Shown one piece after another: positions 34,501-49,500 of a DNA stretch of 64,000 nucleotides. This DNA is from Paragonimus skrjabini miyazakii (Eukaryota > Platyhelminthes > Trematoda > Plagiorchiida > Troglotrematidae): positions 1 to 64,000 of the forward strand of contig JTDE01021509.1 in the NCBI GenBank assembly GCA_014338405.1, read 5' to 3'. The notes beneath the pieces were generated by a model. The model saw only the letters and a program-made list of their open reading frames with translations. It was not told the origin of the DNA and ran no database searches. The stretch's first letter is position 1; each line of letters opens with the position of its first letter. The translations under genes and the position numbers were made by a program.

Positions 34501-37500
34501 CCGGTCAACAACTTCCATGACTTCATTATCTAACACTAAATCTACGTGATCACAGCAATCATGCGGAAGCACTTTGTAAACTGATGTTGCAAAACGCATT
34601 GTGAAGTACTTAGCAGAACGCGAAACTGCATTCAGCGTTACTTGTGCCGCTTGAAAGTTGTCAAACACCTTATCGTCAGCATAATCAAGATCAGTCAGCC
34701 TTCCACCAGGTAGGAGGTCCACACCGGCATCTTCTGAGTGACACAAACAGTCCTCCATTATTTCGTCCATGACGAAAGTGAACAAAAATGGTGAAAGGGG
34801 ACAGCCTTGACGAACGCCGCTCCTGGTGCTGAAGCAGTCAGACAACTCACCGTAAACCCTAACCTGAGCAGAAGTATGGGAGTAAAGCGCCGACAGTATG
34901 TCCACATACTTGGTCGATACACCCTTGCGTTTAAGCGACTCTAAAAGTGTAGATCGATCCACCGAATCGAATGCACCTTTATAGTCGAGAAATACGGCAA
35001 TTGTTGGCCGGCGGTACACATGACGCTGCTCCCAAATTTGACGAAGGGTAAAAATGTGCTCTATACATCCCCGGCCAGGAAGAAACCCTGCCTGTTCTTC
35101 TCTAATGTTTAACTCCCGAACTGCAGTGAGTCGACGAAGTATAATAGATGCCAGAACCCTGGAAATAACTGGGGTCAAACCAATTCCTCTATGGTTTTTG
35201 CAACAGCTAATGGTACCTTTCTTGAATATAGGAACTATTATCGCGTGACCCCATCACGGGGAGATGGTCTCGGTCATTCACACAAATTGAAACAGCTGAG
35301 TCAAAACCTTCTTTGAAAAGTGCCGGAAAGATATCATCTGGACCAGCAGCCTTATTACTATTGAGAGCTGAGTTGCAATTGCGAACCTCAGTCTCAATAG
35401 GTGGTTCTAAACCTACCGACCAGCGTTCTACATCACAAGTTTGTGGCGGCAACGCAATAGAAGCAGGAGGCCAACTAAATTGACCCTCAAATTGTTCCGC
35501 CCAGCGTTCCAACCTTATGGACTTATTATAAATTAGTGTGCCATCTGCCTCGCTGATAGCTTCACTGACAGACGGTCGCTTGGGACCAGTAGCACGGATC
35601 AGCTTAGAGAGTTCGCTGGTGTTCTCTGAAGCAAAAGCGATTTCCATTCCCTTAACTTTTTCCAATANNNNNNNNNNNNNNNNNNNNNNNNNNNNNNNNN
35701 NNNNNNNNNNNNNNNNNNNNNNNNNNNNNNNNNNNNNNNNNNNNNNNNNNNNNNNNNNNNNNNNNNNATATCAACAGGCTTGCTGTGTTTGACCATCGCT
35801 GTCTCAGCCAATTGGCCCATATTAAGTGGACTGATCGCGTGAGCGATATGGTAGTTTGCCGGCGCGTATTCCGAAACGCTCGGGAGGCACGATCAGTTGG
35901 TCAACTAATCACGGTACATAGCTTGCGATGGTTGGGTCACGTACTTCGTATGCCACCTGATCGTTTACCGTACCGAGCATTATATACTGAGACCACCAAC
36001 AGTTGGGTGAAATCGCATGGTGGTCACGATATATGAAGACCCTGACTGCTTCATTGAGCAAAGTGGATAGGTGTCGCCTGCCTGGATGGGGTCCTCGTGA
36101 TCACTCAAACCGCTGGTTAGAGACGCTATCCGAGATGGCGATGTATCGCAGTCGATGGCGTACCTGTATCCATACCATTTCTAATTCTTCCGCTTAGTCT
36201 TGTTTTGATAATTTTCAACCTTCTTAGTAACGTTTTCTTCTAGGAAATTCCACGTCACTGTTGAGGTGAGCGGCGGCCCGAGCCACAGTACCTTTTGGTC
36301 AGGCTCATGGCTGCTATGATGATGATGATGGTTGCACGATTGCCCTGATTTTTACTAAGCTGAACGGATCGCAACATAACGTACGGTAGATTGATATCCG
36401 CATGTTCAAAGTAGTTCGTCGTACCTCAGTATGAAACGGTGCAGAAGGAAATGTTGTCACTCAGCTGAGTAGCCCACAGTGAATTGTGTCTGGAAGTGTT
36501 CAACACTCACGTTACAAGGTGTCTGCAGTCATGTGGCATTCCAGGTGATATACGGATAGAATACTGACAGGCTGTCCTAAATGAACCACAGTAAACTATG
36601 CTCAGACCAGGAGCAATGCCGTCGATAGCCGTTCCCATTGAACTGTTGCCAGTTCGGTGAGAATAGAGTAAAAGCAAACTAAGATATTGTTGTAAAATCC
36701 TTTTACCGTTCTTTCCAATTTCACACACGGAAATAGGTTTATTTTAGAAAAGTTACGTATAGGCAATTTAAGTCAAAAAATCATAATCAATAACTAACCT
36801 GCAATCGCTGCATTATGGTCTTGTAAGCCATCGTGTCCAGTGCATCCGGACTGATGCCTTGTAATTCGAAATCTGCGTACATTTTCTGAACAAACGAAAG
36901 AAAATCGTGTGACGTAATTAAGAACACTATATTTAATTAGGTTCGCTTGCTTGAACATTCAAATCAATTTGTAGAGGTGCTGAAAAAATAGTAATTGGCA
37001 AATTTAATTTTGTCGGTCATGTGACGTGACAGCGGTGTTTATGCGTATTCAAAATGACCAAACGAATCTATTGTACGAAACAAGCCGTACAACGTACAAA
37101 CTTTTGAGCTCAAACTCTAGTCACTTTTCCTTGCTCATTTGAATACAACCTTACGTCATATTGATGAATGGAGTCAGCCCAACAGAATTACACGGACAAT
37201 TTAATCAAATTACCTCTGTCGATCGCAAAAACTAATCAAAAACTTCCGTTAACACTTGAGAAGTCCGATTCAATACTTGAATTCTCATGACCTCATTCGA
37301 ATTCCCAATGTGGTCAAACAAGACAACAGCCAATTTATCCAAACATTCGTGCATAATGGATTTACTCAAGATGAACGTGTGGTTGCTTCTGGCTATCGAT
37401 TACCACTTAGTAAGTTTGAGGTCAAGTGAATTGACCGCAGCAGCAATCGCGGAGACTGTTTTCCATTGGTTGAAATTCACACAACCTACAGTTTGCTTTG

Positions 37501-40500
37501 TTCTGAGCTAGATGATACCACCACAGAACTAGAAGACCAAAACAGTTAGGTTGAATGCTTCGTGATTATCATACAAACAGTGGTAAAAGTCACCTTAATA
37601 AACTAAGTCAGCTGCGATACGGTACATTCATGTGACACCTTTATTTGATAGTGGATTCACAAAAACAAATGAATATAATTTAAGTATACCATCACAACAA
37701 AAACAAATCCGTTGGTTATTTGTTTTTAGTGTGTTGCCTTTGTGTGCTTTTTTTCTTGTGCGACTCGCAGTTGACTCAAACATTATCAACCAACTAAGCG
37801 TCAAATGAGGAAGCATATATGTTGAACTGCCCGCTCGTTATTGCAATGTACCTGCTGCATAAACGTTCGGTTTAGGTTATTAAATGTAAGCAGGAAAGCA
37901 AAAGATGGAAGTCTGTGACAGATCAACACGTAAGTTGTGACAGTGTGTCGACGTAAACTCGATCAGATTACCTCTTACTTGATTCGAAATCAGATTTTGG
38001 ATGGTCTACCCAGAGATTTTTCCCATTTCATGAGTTGTTTGCAAATTAGGTGGCTTCCTAATCAGTTTTTAAACGTCTCGATAAAAATTACACTAGCTTA
38101 ACACTACCAGTGTTAAGCCTATCACTGACCAACAGGTATATGCGGCAAGTGCAACTGATTATCTTCGAATCTGTCAGTCGACAATGATAGTCGATTATTC
38201 CGGAAAATTAACACGACCTTTCACATTCCAGCATATTCTTGATAACCCGAAGCTTATAACTGTTTGAACTGCACGTTCCCAAGTAGATAATAATACCAGT
38301 AGCAATAATAATAATGGTATAGTTTGTCATGAATGTGATCTATTCGCTATCGCACTGGAACCGAATGATACTGTTGATTCGCGTGATAGAAAACTCTAAT
38401 GCTACATCGAAACTATGTTCTTTCGGAAGACATGATAAACTTTACGTGAGTACAGATTAAAAAAATAGCACACATTTCATTGAATCTAACGCAGGGATAA
38501 AAGACCTATGCCAGAAGTTGGCGGGAATTCGATCCAGCGAATAGGTAAATAAATCACATTGAAAATCGGTCTATAATGAAATCGGAATGATATCACAAGC
38601 GCCTTAGTGCTTCACTGAGTGGCTACCACGTGAAAATGATGAAACATAACAACTCACCTTCATGATTGTCGAAAGACATGTGAATTGATAAGGGCTCAAC
38701 GCGTTGCCTTTACGTTCTGTTAACCACTCATTTATCATTCGAGTTTGGGTCATGTACCAGGTCTAGAAAACAAACATGAAAAACAATCAGAGAACAAGCA
38801 TTTGAAAAAACTATAATACCTAAGCTATAGACGTATACAACACAGCCGATACGGTAGATTGAATCCATTATCGAACATTTAATAAACGCAGTAAATACTC
38901 GGAGCTGATGCGCTGTTTTTTCTTTTAAGAAACAACCTACATCCACAAGTCTTGAATCTTCCATGTTCGCTTCATTCACGATGTTGGCCAAAACTAAATG
39001 ACTATGATGTGTTCACATGACTGAGCATGTGGTGTGTACCCGCTGTATTTGTTGCATTGGTAGCAATAACTTATCGGTAAACGTGACTTTCATCTGGTAG
39101 GAATCAAGGAAGTACGCGTATATACATTCGTAGCCTTAGCCTATGCGAAATCCAAACCAACTGAGCTCTGGATGGACTGTGTAAAGAACCTTATGCTGGG
39201 GTGAATTTTTAACATTTCTACATCCATGTTAGATTACAGCTCAGTCGACTGACAATCCATGTCACCGGTTCTTTTGAGTTCTCATACACGTCGATGGATC
39301 AATCAAGTGACAACAATTCATGTGAGCTAGTGCCCATCCCTGCATTAGATCTTACACTGGTGACCAAGATGACAGGCAATACAGGTTGGATAAAGCGTCT
39401 CTCACATGCTTAACAAACGAGTTTCCCGAAACGCTAATAGTGCTCCTGATAATCGATGGGATCTGACAGTAAATCCGTTTGCGTAGATGGCACACAGCCA
39501 CCAACAGTTTTTTGTTTAGCAGAACAATTTGAGCGGTGGAGAAATGATTAGGTGAACAAGTTGTCCAGGTGAATGTCAGCGTTCATCTGATCACTGATGA
39601 CATATGGGACTTCAAACATTGCAATTAGTCTAATGGCAACACGGGTCCCCGACTGTCCGGTGAGCTTTTGCACACTACCTGTAGGTGCTCTTAACACCTG
39701 CAGTGATTTGTGGAGTCCACCGAATCGGAGACAAACGGTACAGATAACTGAAAAGTGAGGCAATAATGGTGAACTTTAACGTTCGCCGTTTATATAGCAG
39801 GATATATGATGCAAGTTCACTGGGTTGGCACACCTGATGACTGGCAACGACCATAACACTGATCAAGTGCTTCCATCAAGTTTTGATAAGGATATACATT
39901 CCTCACTTAAGAAGTCGTCTGTGACCTTGGAACATACTGAGCTTCTGCATATTTCCTTCAAGCGTCCCTGGCACCTACACTAGTCTACGGACTGAATTGA
40001 ACTTGATATAAATTGTAAAAATAACCCGTAAACGATTATAATGCTTCCTGATGCTCACCCTCAAACGAACACTCCACGGCTGGTTTTGTTCTGGGACTCA
40101 TCAGGCAGAGTTAGTTTGAATGAGGAACCGAACTGGGAACTCTTCGCGCTACGAGTCGAAGCTCATATCCACTGGACTACCAGTTCTATAAGCATCATTT
40201 GTGATTTACCGACTACGCAAAATGTGTTTTCAAATGACAATCATTCGACTGGGGAATGTGCTTAAATTCAATATCTGACGAACAGAGAGATGCATGCGTG
40301 AAACTGTAGTGATTTGACGAGTGCTATTGTCGTCCAGACCGCAATATGGGAAGACTGACCAGTGACTAATTAGGGTCACTGACACAATAAATCAAACGAG
40401 ACGCACGGTTACCAGTATGATACACTCTTGTTGGATCATGCATCCAAACAGCTTTACTACAGTATTCACCGTATTTTTTGACATGTTTTACACTAACTAC

Positions 40501-43500
40501 ATTCAATCAAGCTTCTGTTTTCCCATTGTCACTACTCCCGTTGGTACAGTCTTGTCCAAGTTCAAATGCTCGATCCGAGTGTAATTCGACATATATGGTA
40601 TTCTAATTATACTTTGAAGTACAGTTACTATAAAAACCTTCAACTCCTTCGCAAAACTGTCTAGAATTATTGAAATAAAGTTGACATCTTGACAACACCA
40701 TCGGTCAGCTGACCAGATCGCGTTGAAACAATTTTTATCAGGCGATAATTGGCCAAAATGTTCTGGCATAAATAACCTATTATCGTGGGAATAGAGAACA
40801 TTAAGTGGACTCAGTGTTTACCAAAAATAACGATTAATTACTTACACAAGGCAAGCATACACAGTTAGCAATTATAAGTTTAGCTGAAACCTGTGTGATT
40901 TCGCGGTCACTGGCGACACTAATCAATAACTTAACTGAGAGTTGATAGTCAGAAAATTTGATTGTGTATGTGGGCAAACTAGACCCAACCGGTTCATACT
41001 TGGCAGACAATTATGGTAGATTTTGTCAACATCAGTGATGGTCCTAAATGAGGGTGCTTTTTCGGTGTTAGAATCTGTTGTAAACCCTCCTAAACGGTAC
41101 ACTGGTTCGATCTCGGTATAGTGGTACGCTCAATAAAATCGGGTTCTCGTCCCGGTAATAATTCACACGAAAATCTCGGTCCCGAATAGTACCGCGACTG
41201 TTCCCGTGATCGCTCCCAAGGCAAGCCAAAAGACGCGTTCAAAATAGGAAGCTTTGTTCCGCTACAAAACGTGTGCAGGGTAGGGCGACAAGTACAAGTT
41301 ATTTATAGGGCACGTCATGAACACACCTTCCCACCACACCATGAGAAACAGTTAGGACCACACATGTGTATAGCGGTATAAAAAGTCTCAACCGATTTTG
41401 AACAGTTCTGCTAGTTTGGACTGAGTCGAATGATTTTTTTCTTCGCTCTCACGACGGAGGCGCCCCTGGGACGGTCACAGGGTGGGGCGCCCTAACAGAA
41501 TCGTTCCGCAAAAAATTCACTTACATTCCTAGACCACATGTTGGTTAAAATGAATATTCATTACGGCTTGCAATATTTAAGAGACATACTGAAATTTGTT
41601 AAGTAAGAGCTTTTGCAACGATGAGGTCAGTCCAGTTGTATAATGAACGGTCTTCTCGGTTGGGAAGGTGATGTTCATCATGAACAAACCTGACTTTTCT
41701 GGGGCGGTGAAAGCGATTATCATAAAGTACAAAGCAGGTGCATCCATATATTCTGATTCCTCGGCTTTCCTGATCCGTTTCGATCAGAATCGCGACCGCA
41801 TTTACAAAGCATCCTGTTTTTACTCCTCATTCTCCATCATATCATTTGATATACACTGTTACCTAGTAAAGTACTACGAACCCATAGTGATAACCGTTTA
41901 AACCGCTACATGACGTAATTCGTCCCAAAAGAAATGGCATAGCGAATTTCCACATAGAATTTCTTGTTAATTTGAAATTCTAATTTGTTTGCGGTTGGAA
42001 GGTACCAGTGACCATTGAACTATGTAAGATATGCTTGCGAATTTGTCAACTGACATAGGTAGCAAGCTCTAATCAATGGATCTGACTGGGGTCAGTCTGC
42101 TGCGTTACTTGCATATTAGCCTGCTCACCAAAGAAATGGAGTTTAGTCGCCCACCTGACTGCACATCAATCTTTAGAGAAATTCTCAAGCGGTACGAGCA
42201 GCAAAAAAAAATATCGAGTCCGATTCGCCGTACTTATCAAAAGCAATATCACCAACCTGAAACAAACAGAAACTCTCCCATCTAGGCTGAAAATAGATTT
42301 CCTATGGGACAGGAGGAGCTCAAAATCCTCAAGAATACATTAATGGTACAATGTGAGGGGAAATAAGTGTAAAATAGGGACTGTTAAAAATGATTAAGTT
42401 CAACACTTTGAGCATCATTCTAATACTCAAAAAACCTTTCTCATTTACAATGGACAGCAAACGCTAAAATCAATAACAAAAACGACAAGCTCCTTACAGA
42501 AGTATCAGTAACGTATTGTGAACTGATAAATGCGCGCTAATCATGCTGTTGTTGACACCACTAATGGGCAACCCTTACCAATAAAACTAGAAAACAAATG
42601 AGTTCCTGCCGATTCGCTATTTCATGTAATTCGTCAGCATGTGGCCATCTGTTCGACCACCGAATCAGTCCGAAAACATTTCATACGATGGCACTTATAC
42701 AAAGGTTGACCGTCTATAAAATTGCAGATGTTTGCTAGAAATTTTACGAAAAATTGCCTTGGTTCAAATCCACTGTCCAACGATCAGTGTGTGAATGACC
42801 TCAACGTTGATCGCTGAGTAGGGCCTGCACACATACACACCAATGGAAGCTGTTCCTCAATAACGAGCCGAGACGGTCATCAGACTTGCTTCGATACCCT
42901 CGAATTCTCAGTGATCGATTCAACAGGTACAAACACACATCATTCCCAAACAGTAAGTACTAATAGTTCACAGAGTATGATTGAATGTTAACCCTGAATT
43001 GGCTTGATATAAAGATCAGTACCAAAAGGTATTTCCCGAAGATGTTGATTACCGGTCTGTTGCATTGTTTCCGAGGTCACCAGTTAGTAAACTCGATCAA
43101 ACCCAGTTCAATAAACGCTTGTGATATAAATGGGACAGTCCAAGGATCAGGCTAAGTCATCTAATGAATGGCTAACCACGTCCTCGGGTAAGTTGAGAAG
43201 CGAGCAAACCGACTTAATCAGGTGCCAACGGGAAGAACAGTCATATGACGAAAGAATAGATGAGCACTTTCCTGTGTTTAACACTACCGTATCGGAAATG
43301 GATGCCAAAGATTGATGTGCTTGGTAGTGTATTGTCAGTCTGACAGACAACAATCACTGGCACAATCAAGATGACATATCCAAAATTCAAAGTCAGCCTT
43401 GATCCGGGAAGAATAAGTCTGCTTCAGAATCGCGATGAATGAAATGAAGCATCCGATGTGGATAAACCATAACAAAACCGAAATTCCACAGTGAACTTTT

Positions 43501-46500
43501 TCTATTCCAGGTGGGTCAACCAAAATGTGTGCTTGAGCGAGAAAACTTAGATCGGACGTAAGTGATACGTGAAATTCGATTAGTACAAGCTAACAAGAAA
43601 ATAAGCCCAAACAGCACTTTTGTGTGACAGTTCTTTCGTGCCAGCACAACATTGCTCCACATGTCTAGCATCGCACTGTAGTCGTTGATTATCCAATTTC
43701 TCCCCTATTTAATGTTTACCACCAACCCGGTGATGTCTATTCAACGATTGTAAACAACTTCGGGGCTGTAGCAGAGAGATCATCATTTGATGTTTTCTGG
43801 AGTAATATCTCACGCAAGGTTTGATCACACTAGAGCATGCGACTAATTTTAAGCATTAAATCACAAAGAAGGCGACTTACTCAGAGAGATAAGAAAATGA
43901 ATTAGAAAAAGAAATGAAAGTTATGTAACATCGGCGTCATAACAAATGATAGTTAAACACGTAGGTAATTGTGACGTCCGATAACTACAGCTGTGGTAGA
44001 CTGAAACATGAATTTCCAGTTGCTCCGAAAGTATGCCTTGAACTTTGAATATCTGTCCTTATTCAAATTCATTAACAGAATTTATCGAAAACAGTTTTGC
44101 CTGATTCCGTTATTTCGATTATACATTTAGAAAGCACAACGGTTGAGATCATGTGGGAAAAACGAATTATTCTAGCAATTGGGTGCGAAATTAGCCAGTC
44201 GACGAGCAACCCAAACAAGACTACTAGATATACCACATATAACCAATATTAGTGTGTGAGTAAACCAACAGCTGCTGTTAGATGAACGGTAACACATACA
44301 ACTCTATCTGTATGACACAAATAGAAAGAGGGCTTTACAAGACGCAACAACTTTCAGTTTGTGCATAAAACAAATAACAACGTAAACGCCAAACGAAAAT
44401 TACATTGAACTACTGTTCAAAGGTGACATCTCTTCACTTCGAACAACATAATGCCTCGTCGCCTCCATTAAGGGAGCATACGTTGCGGCTGAAATCGTAG
44501 TCGTTGAACGAACTCGTAAGCTACCGTTACCTTCAGTAAAGAGAGAACAACCTATTGGCGCCAACACACACTGTATTTATCAGTTTGTGTGTAATTGCGG
44601 CGAAAGTTACATCGGCAGAACCGATAGGTGCTTGAACTCTAGGATGAAGAAACATCTGCCGAAAAATGTTCAGGATGTGACTGCGCAGTCTACTTCCATC
44701 GTTCCTGGGTCACGCAAACTTTCGGCTTCGTCTATCGCCAGACACATGTTGGCCACCGGATTAAGCCGGAATCAACATTCAGGAGTATAATGCGCCACGC
44801 TAATACCCGTTTCCTGCGATTCGCTGAGGCGGTCACGATTAGTCGTCTCAAGCCAGCATTGTGTGCACAAAAACAATTATATGTAAGCTCTAGACTCCCA
44901 TGGACCTAATAGTTTTGCGTTGTTGTTCTCCGTCTAATTTGCTATTTTATTTCTTAACCCAACCCCACACCCTACTAATGTCATATATATATATATATAT
45001 ATATATTCCTGGTTATTATTATTTCGTACTGAAGAGGCAACACGAAATGCTAGCATCTACAACTGCCCGTCATTTTACTGTTTTGTTCAAATTTATGAAG
45101 GGAACCAACTGTTTCAAAAGTTAGCTAGTTTTGTGTTCTCAGAAGAATATCAGAAAAGCCTCGCTTCTCGAATCGAACTAGTGTAATGATCATTACAAAT
45201 CAGACAGAGGTGGGAACGCTGTCAAGTATGATGAATTTGGTGTACCCCCGTTTTGTTTAAACAAATGTGATGTTTGTAAGTTGGAGTAATTACGCATGCG
45301 GTGTACTAAGTCTGTATATGTTTAAAATACAGTCATATCTCACTTGTAGAATACTGTGATTTGACATATTTTTATTCACAAGAATGGCAGTCTGAAAGCT
45401 TTGTAATAATAACTTTTCACTGAGTGTTGGTAATATCACATAATTTGCACTGAGCATCAGTTAACCTATTCCGACACGTTTTTTTCATATTGATGCTGGA
45501 CATGAGTATGACAAATTTTGAATAGCCACATGTCATAATACAATTTGACCAAAGCACGAGGCAAACAATGCTTGAGCAAAGGTGTCGGAGACCAAAATGG
45601 TTCGGAAACTAACAGTATAGAAGTGGACTGTAACAATCAAACACTTGAAAACTGTACTACTGGAGGACACCCACTGCCTAAAAATCGACAGCTGAAGATA
45701 AATTAGAAGACACAAACCCTTGAGATACAGTGGTGACGTAGATGTAGACTGCAGATGGGGTAGATTGCAGTTGCAAGTTTCTCGAACTCTAGAGGATCAG
45801 TCAAGCTGATTTTTGCACGCGGATTGTTATTTGTTTTTAAAGTCTGTTGTAAACAGAATAAAACTGTCCTCACCTCTTCATATTGTGCTGCAGTTCTAAG
45901 CCGACTATATGAATTAAACAAGAACAGTCATCGAAAAAAGCTAATGAAGAACACACCCCAAACCATGTTTCTCCAGTTTGCCAGACGACTATCCCAACTC
46001 TGGTCTATCAGTAGCTCAATCGTCAGTTGTATTCTACAGAACAGGTGTTCAGTAGCCTTCATCTGCTTTCGTTTGTGAAAAAAGAGTTGTATGGGGGAAT
46101 TTCAAAATGATAGGTCATCGAAGAGTGACTAAAGTGTTCAGAGTTTGAACGTAGTCTGACTAAGCTAACTAAAGTTAGTTGACATGGATGAAAAAATGTC
46201 ATCACAAAGTCTTCCTACAAACGACATATAAGCCATGGACGCTCTGATCAACTTTCGAATATCTATGGAAGTTAGATAAAGTAGAAGTCGAATCCGAAAG
46301 GGAAATTGAAAATAACTCAACGCAACAGGGTTCTACGTGAAACAGTGACATACAATAAGTTTAAGTGGCTCAATTATTTGCTTCAGACTAAATGGCGACA
46401 TATACAAAAAGAAAGCTTAGGAATCTCCATTTATTTGGAGAACACAGAACAAGACAAACATCTGTTTGATAACTCCACGACGGTCGATTTGGTCGTTACC

Positions 46501-49500
46501 AGATTACTTGCTTTGGTCACAGAAAAGGTCCTCAGTAGCGTGCAATTTCCCTTGACATCAGTGACAGATACTTCTCTTTCAACCACACCGACAACTGATT
46601 TCCATCACAGGAGGCGACGTTATCCCTTATCGAAAACAGTGGGTGATCAAGGAGATATCTCCGTTTATTGTTACGTTCCCTAAAAATCGTATTGACTCGA
46701 TGACGGATTACCGAAAACATAGGTTCGTACTGTTCTATTTCACAAAACGAAAACATGAAAGTTGAGAAATACAGTGAAACTGTGTGAACATCGTGAATAG
46801 CAGACGGTAGTGAAAAATTTGGCTGTTTGAAAAGGATTCTCACTAATCGTTAAGGATCGTAAATAATGTCGCGCGAAGGTGGGCTGCATCATAGTTAACT
46901 ATGTGGCAATCCTTCCTAAAACTCCCTTCTCACTTTATGTCTTGTTTGCCCAATCCCACTGTCACAACGAGACTGGACCTTGACGTGGTGTGACGGGTTG
47001 CGCATATCGATGACCTATTGAGCTAAACTGGACGGTGTGGCCACCACACCGATAGAGTCACTCATGCCAGACAGTCACTCATGCCAATAGGTAGAGGTTT
47101 GACAAACTAGTGTCTTAAACCTCCAGGTTGGGGATTGGAAGAAGGTTGGCATCTTCCTTCGGAAAACGTACCAGTTCTGGTACACTGCCAACCCACCCGC
47201 TGCCTTGCGGTATAGGCTTTTGAGCCAAAAGCTTTGGTTAAGAACCCTAATCGTTCTCCTGTCTAGGTCCAGGCGTCCTGACAGTATCTCAGTCAACACA
47301 CAACCATGAATGGTCACAACACCAGTAATTCCATACTGCATCGGCCGTCTTGCAGGTGTGCGCTGAGCATAAGCTATTTTTAGCCAGCGCTAGTTTTAGG
47401 CATCGTTCACGTCATTGCTATACTTGGCGCCCGCCTGCTCCGAATCAGGCCTGGTCTCAGATCGACCACATAGCTGTTAGTTACAGGTGGCGTGGTTCCA
47501 TTCAAGACTGTCGTTCTTATCAGAGCACGTACTTGGACTCAGATCATGCATTGGTATGTTGTCGTTCTGTTCTTACTTTTTCTGGTCAACGACCTTACCG
47601 ACAGCAACGATTAGCTGTTAAGAAACTGGCTTTACCATCGGTAAAGCATAAGTACCAAACTAGCTTAGAAAGCTGCCTTTGTGGTACTCAATCCGACGAC
47701 CCTAATAGCTACTGGACACAAATCTCACAGGCTATTCAGAAAGCAGGTACTATAACATGCGGCATAGGGGTACATAATTTTAACAAACGTTGGATTTCAG
47801 AGGAATCTCTGGAGTTGTTAGAAGCCAGACGGAAGATTCCTCCTGGTAGTTCACGTAATAAGTCTGGAAGAGATGTTCGTAGGAAGCTGAGACGTAGTTT
47901 AAAGGCTGATCGTGAGGCTTGGTTATTGGAAAAAGTTAACGAAATGGAAATCGCTTTTGCTTNNNNNNNNNNNNNNNNNNNNNNNNNNNNNNNNNNNNNN
48001 NNNNNNNNNNNNNNNNNNNNNNNNNNNNNNNNNNNNNNNNNNNNNNNNNNNNNNNNNNNNNNCAATACGTCGCTCTCCCAATCAATTAATGCATGCACGC
48101 TCTCCATTTGTGTGTGCTGTACATTAGTTGCCGTTTCAAGCTGGTTACCCAATAAGTTTGCAATTTGTCCCAGATATTTACAATGACTATGATGTCATAA
48201 TAGAAAATCCCGTGGACATTTTATACAATCACTTGCTTCCCACCACTTGAAATTCTTTGAATAAAAAAATTATGTAAGACTTAAATTATGTTTATAATCC
48301 AACTCTTCATAAATATACTTCCACACATCCAACTAAACCTAAGCATCTATGTACTCACACTTGGGGTCTCATCGTTCCTTCACTATTCATCATTTAGTTT
48401 AATTTCTATTCCAACGAAGGTTTTACCTACGAAGTAACCACGAGACTAAATCAATATGCTTTAACCTGCAAGGAATATAACCATCATCGATGCAGTTTAT
48501 GCATGTTAAACCTATTTGTGTGCGTTGTCAGTTCCGTTTTCCTCAGGCGATTGAAGGTGTGCATATGTTAAAAACTGATTATTTTCATCTCAACATGAAC
48601 AACGTGTACTCCCGAGTTGACTTAGTGATCACGTAGACGTTCCGCGCAATTAGAAAACGCTTAAAATCCACACTAATTAGATCGGAACGGAAGCAGCCGT
48701 TAAAACTATTACATCAAATTAGCAATTAACTTGGTTTCTGCTGATGTGAGAAAGAAACGCAAACAGTTAGGGAAGGTAAATCGAAAATGCTGATCAGGGG
48801 AAAAGCATCGAAATGTGTTTGTATTTTCGACGCGGTTCAGCTCTCACACCACTGATTCGGTTTGTGCAATTGAAAGGTCTTCCTTGTTACACGTGTTTTT
48901 AAGTAACTTGAAGTTGAAAGTTGGTCAAAAAAGCTACAAACGAACCAAATGATAAAGGACTATAAGTGCTGAATAGAAGGATTGAGAAGAATACAAAAAG
49001 TTATCAGCAATTTGTAATATTCAACATTTCAACCACCTCAGGTAGCCTTCTTCAGTAGTGTTGTAATCAAAATCCTCACCTGAGGTGATTGAAACGGCGA
49101 GTATTACAACTTACTTGTAACATTGCGTTATTCCTAGTTCATTTAGTGAAAACATGTTAAACATGATGCTCAAACTGTTTGGATGCAGTTTTACTAGATT
49201 TGTTGCGGATATCTTATGATTGCTCAAAATGGGATACGTAAAACATGAAAATTTTAAAAATAGAACCAATTCAATTGACTTAAGTAGGAACCACTCGAAA
49301 AGGCAACTGGCAAAGCAGTAGGTTTTTGATAAATACACTTGTAGAATATCATGTTTCATAATGTCACAAGTGAAAGGGTGTTCTGTTTGTCCTAAATCAT
49401 CGTGGTTTTGAAATTAAAGTTCACCAAATAAACTTTCGAACGTAACTGTTCGGATTAGCTGCTCAATGACCAAATATCATAACGTGGGTCTCAAGTGTCA

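Larger units (their letters stand above)
31537..36798 (-). other. CADPS intron, 5.3 kb
   Basis: The intron runs from the gttagt donor after RLQ to the acceptor before MEET. It carries a 3' RTE tail (plus), the most complete RTE copy (minus), a 100-N gap and a second RTE 3' fragment (plus). Positions 31540-32420 hold nothing recognised. Confidence 0.85.

Noticed and set aside
40041..40265. Plus-strand frame with NWELFALRVEAH considered as a retroviral-type gag fragment
   Set aside because: The resemblance is limited to a few residues; no zinc knuckle, protease or pol sequence follows.
42076..42285. Plus-strand frame near an A-rich tract considered as a small gene
   Set aside because: No motif, no splice context and poor composition support.
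46306..46683. 125-codon plus-strand open frame with a Thr/Arg-rich end
   Set aside because: No recognisable motif and an overlapping 103-codon frame on the other strand; treated as chance.
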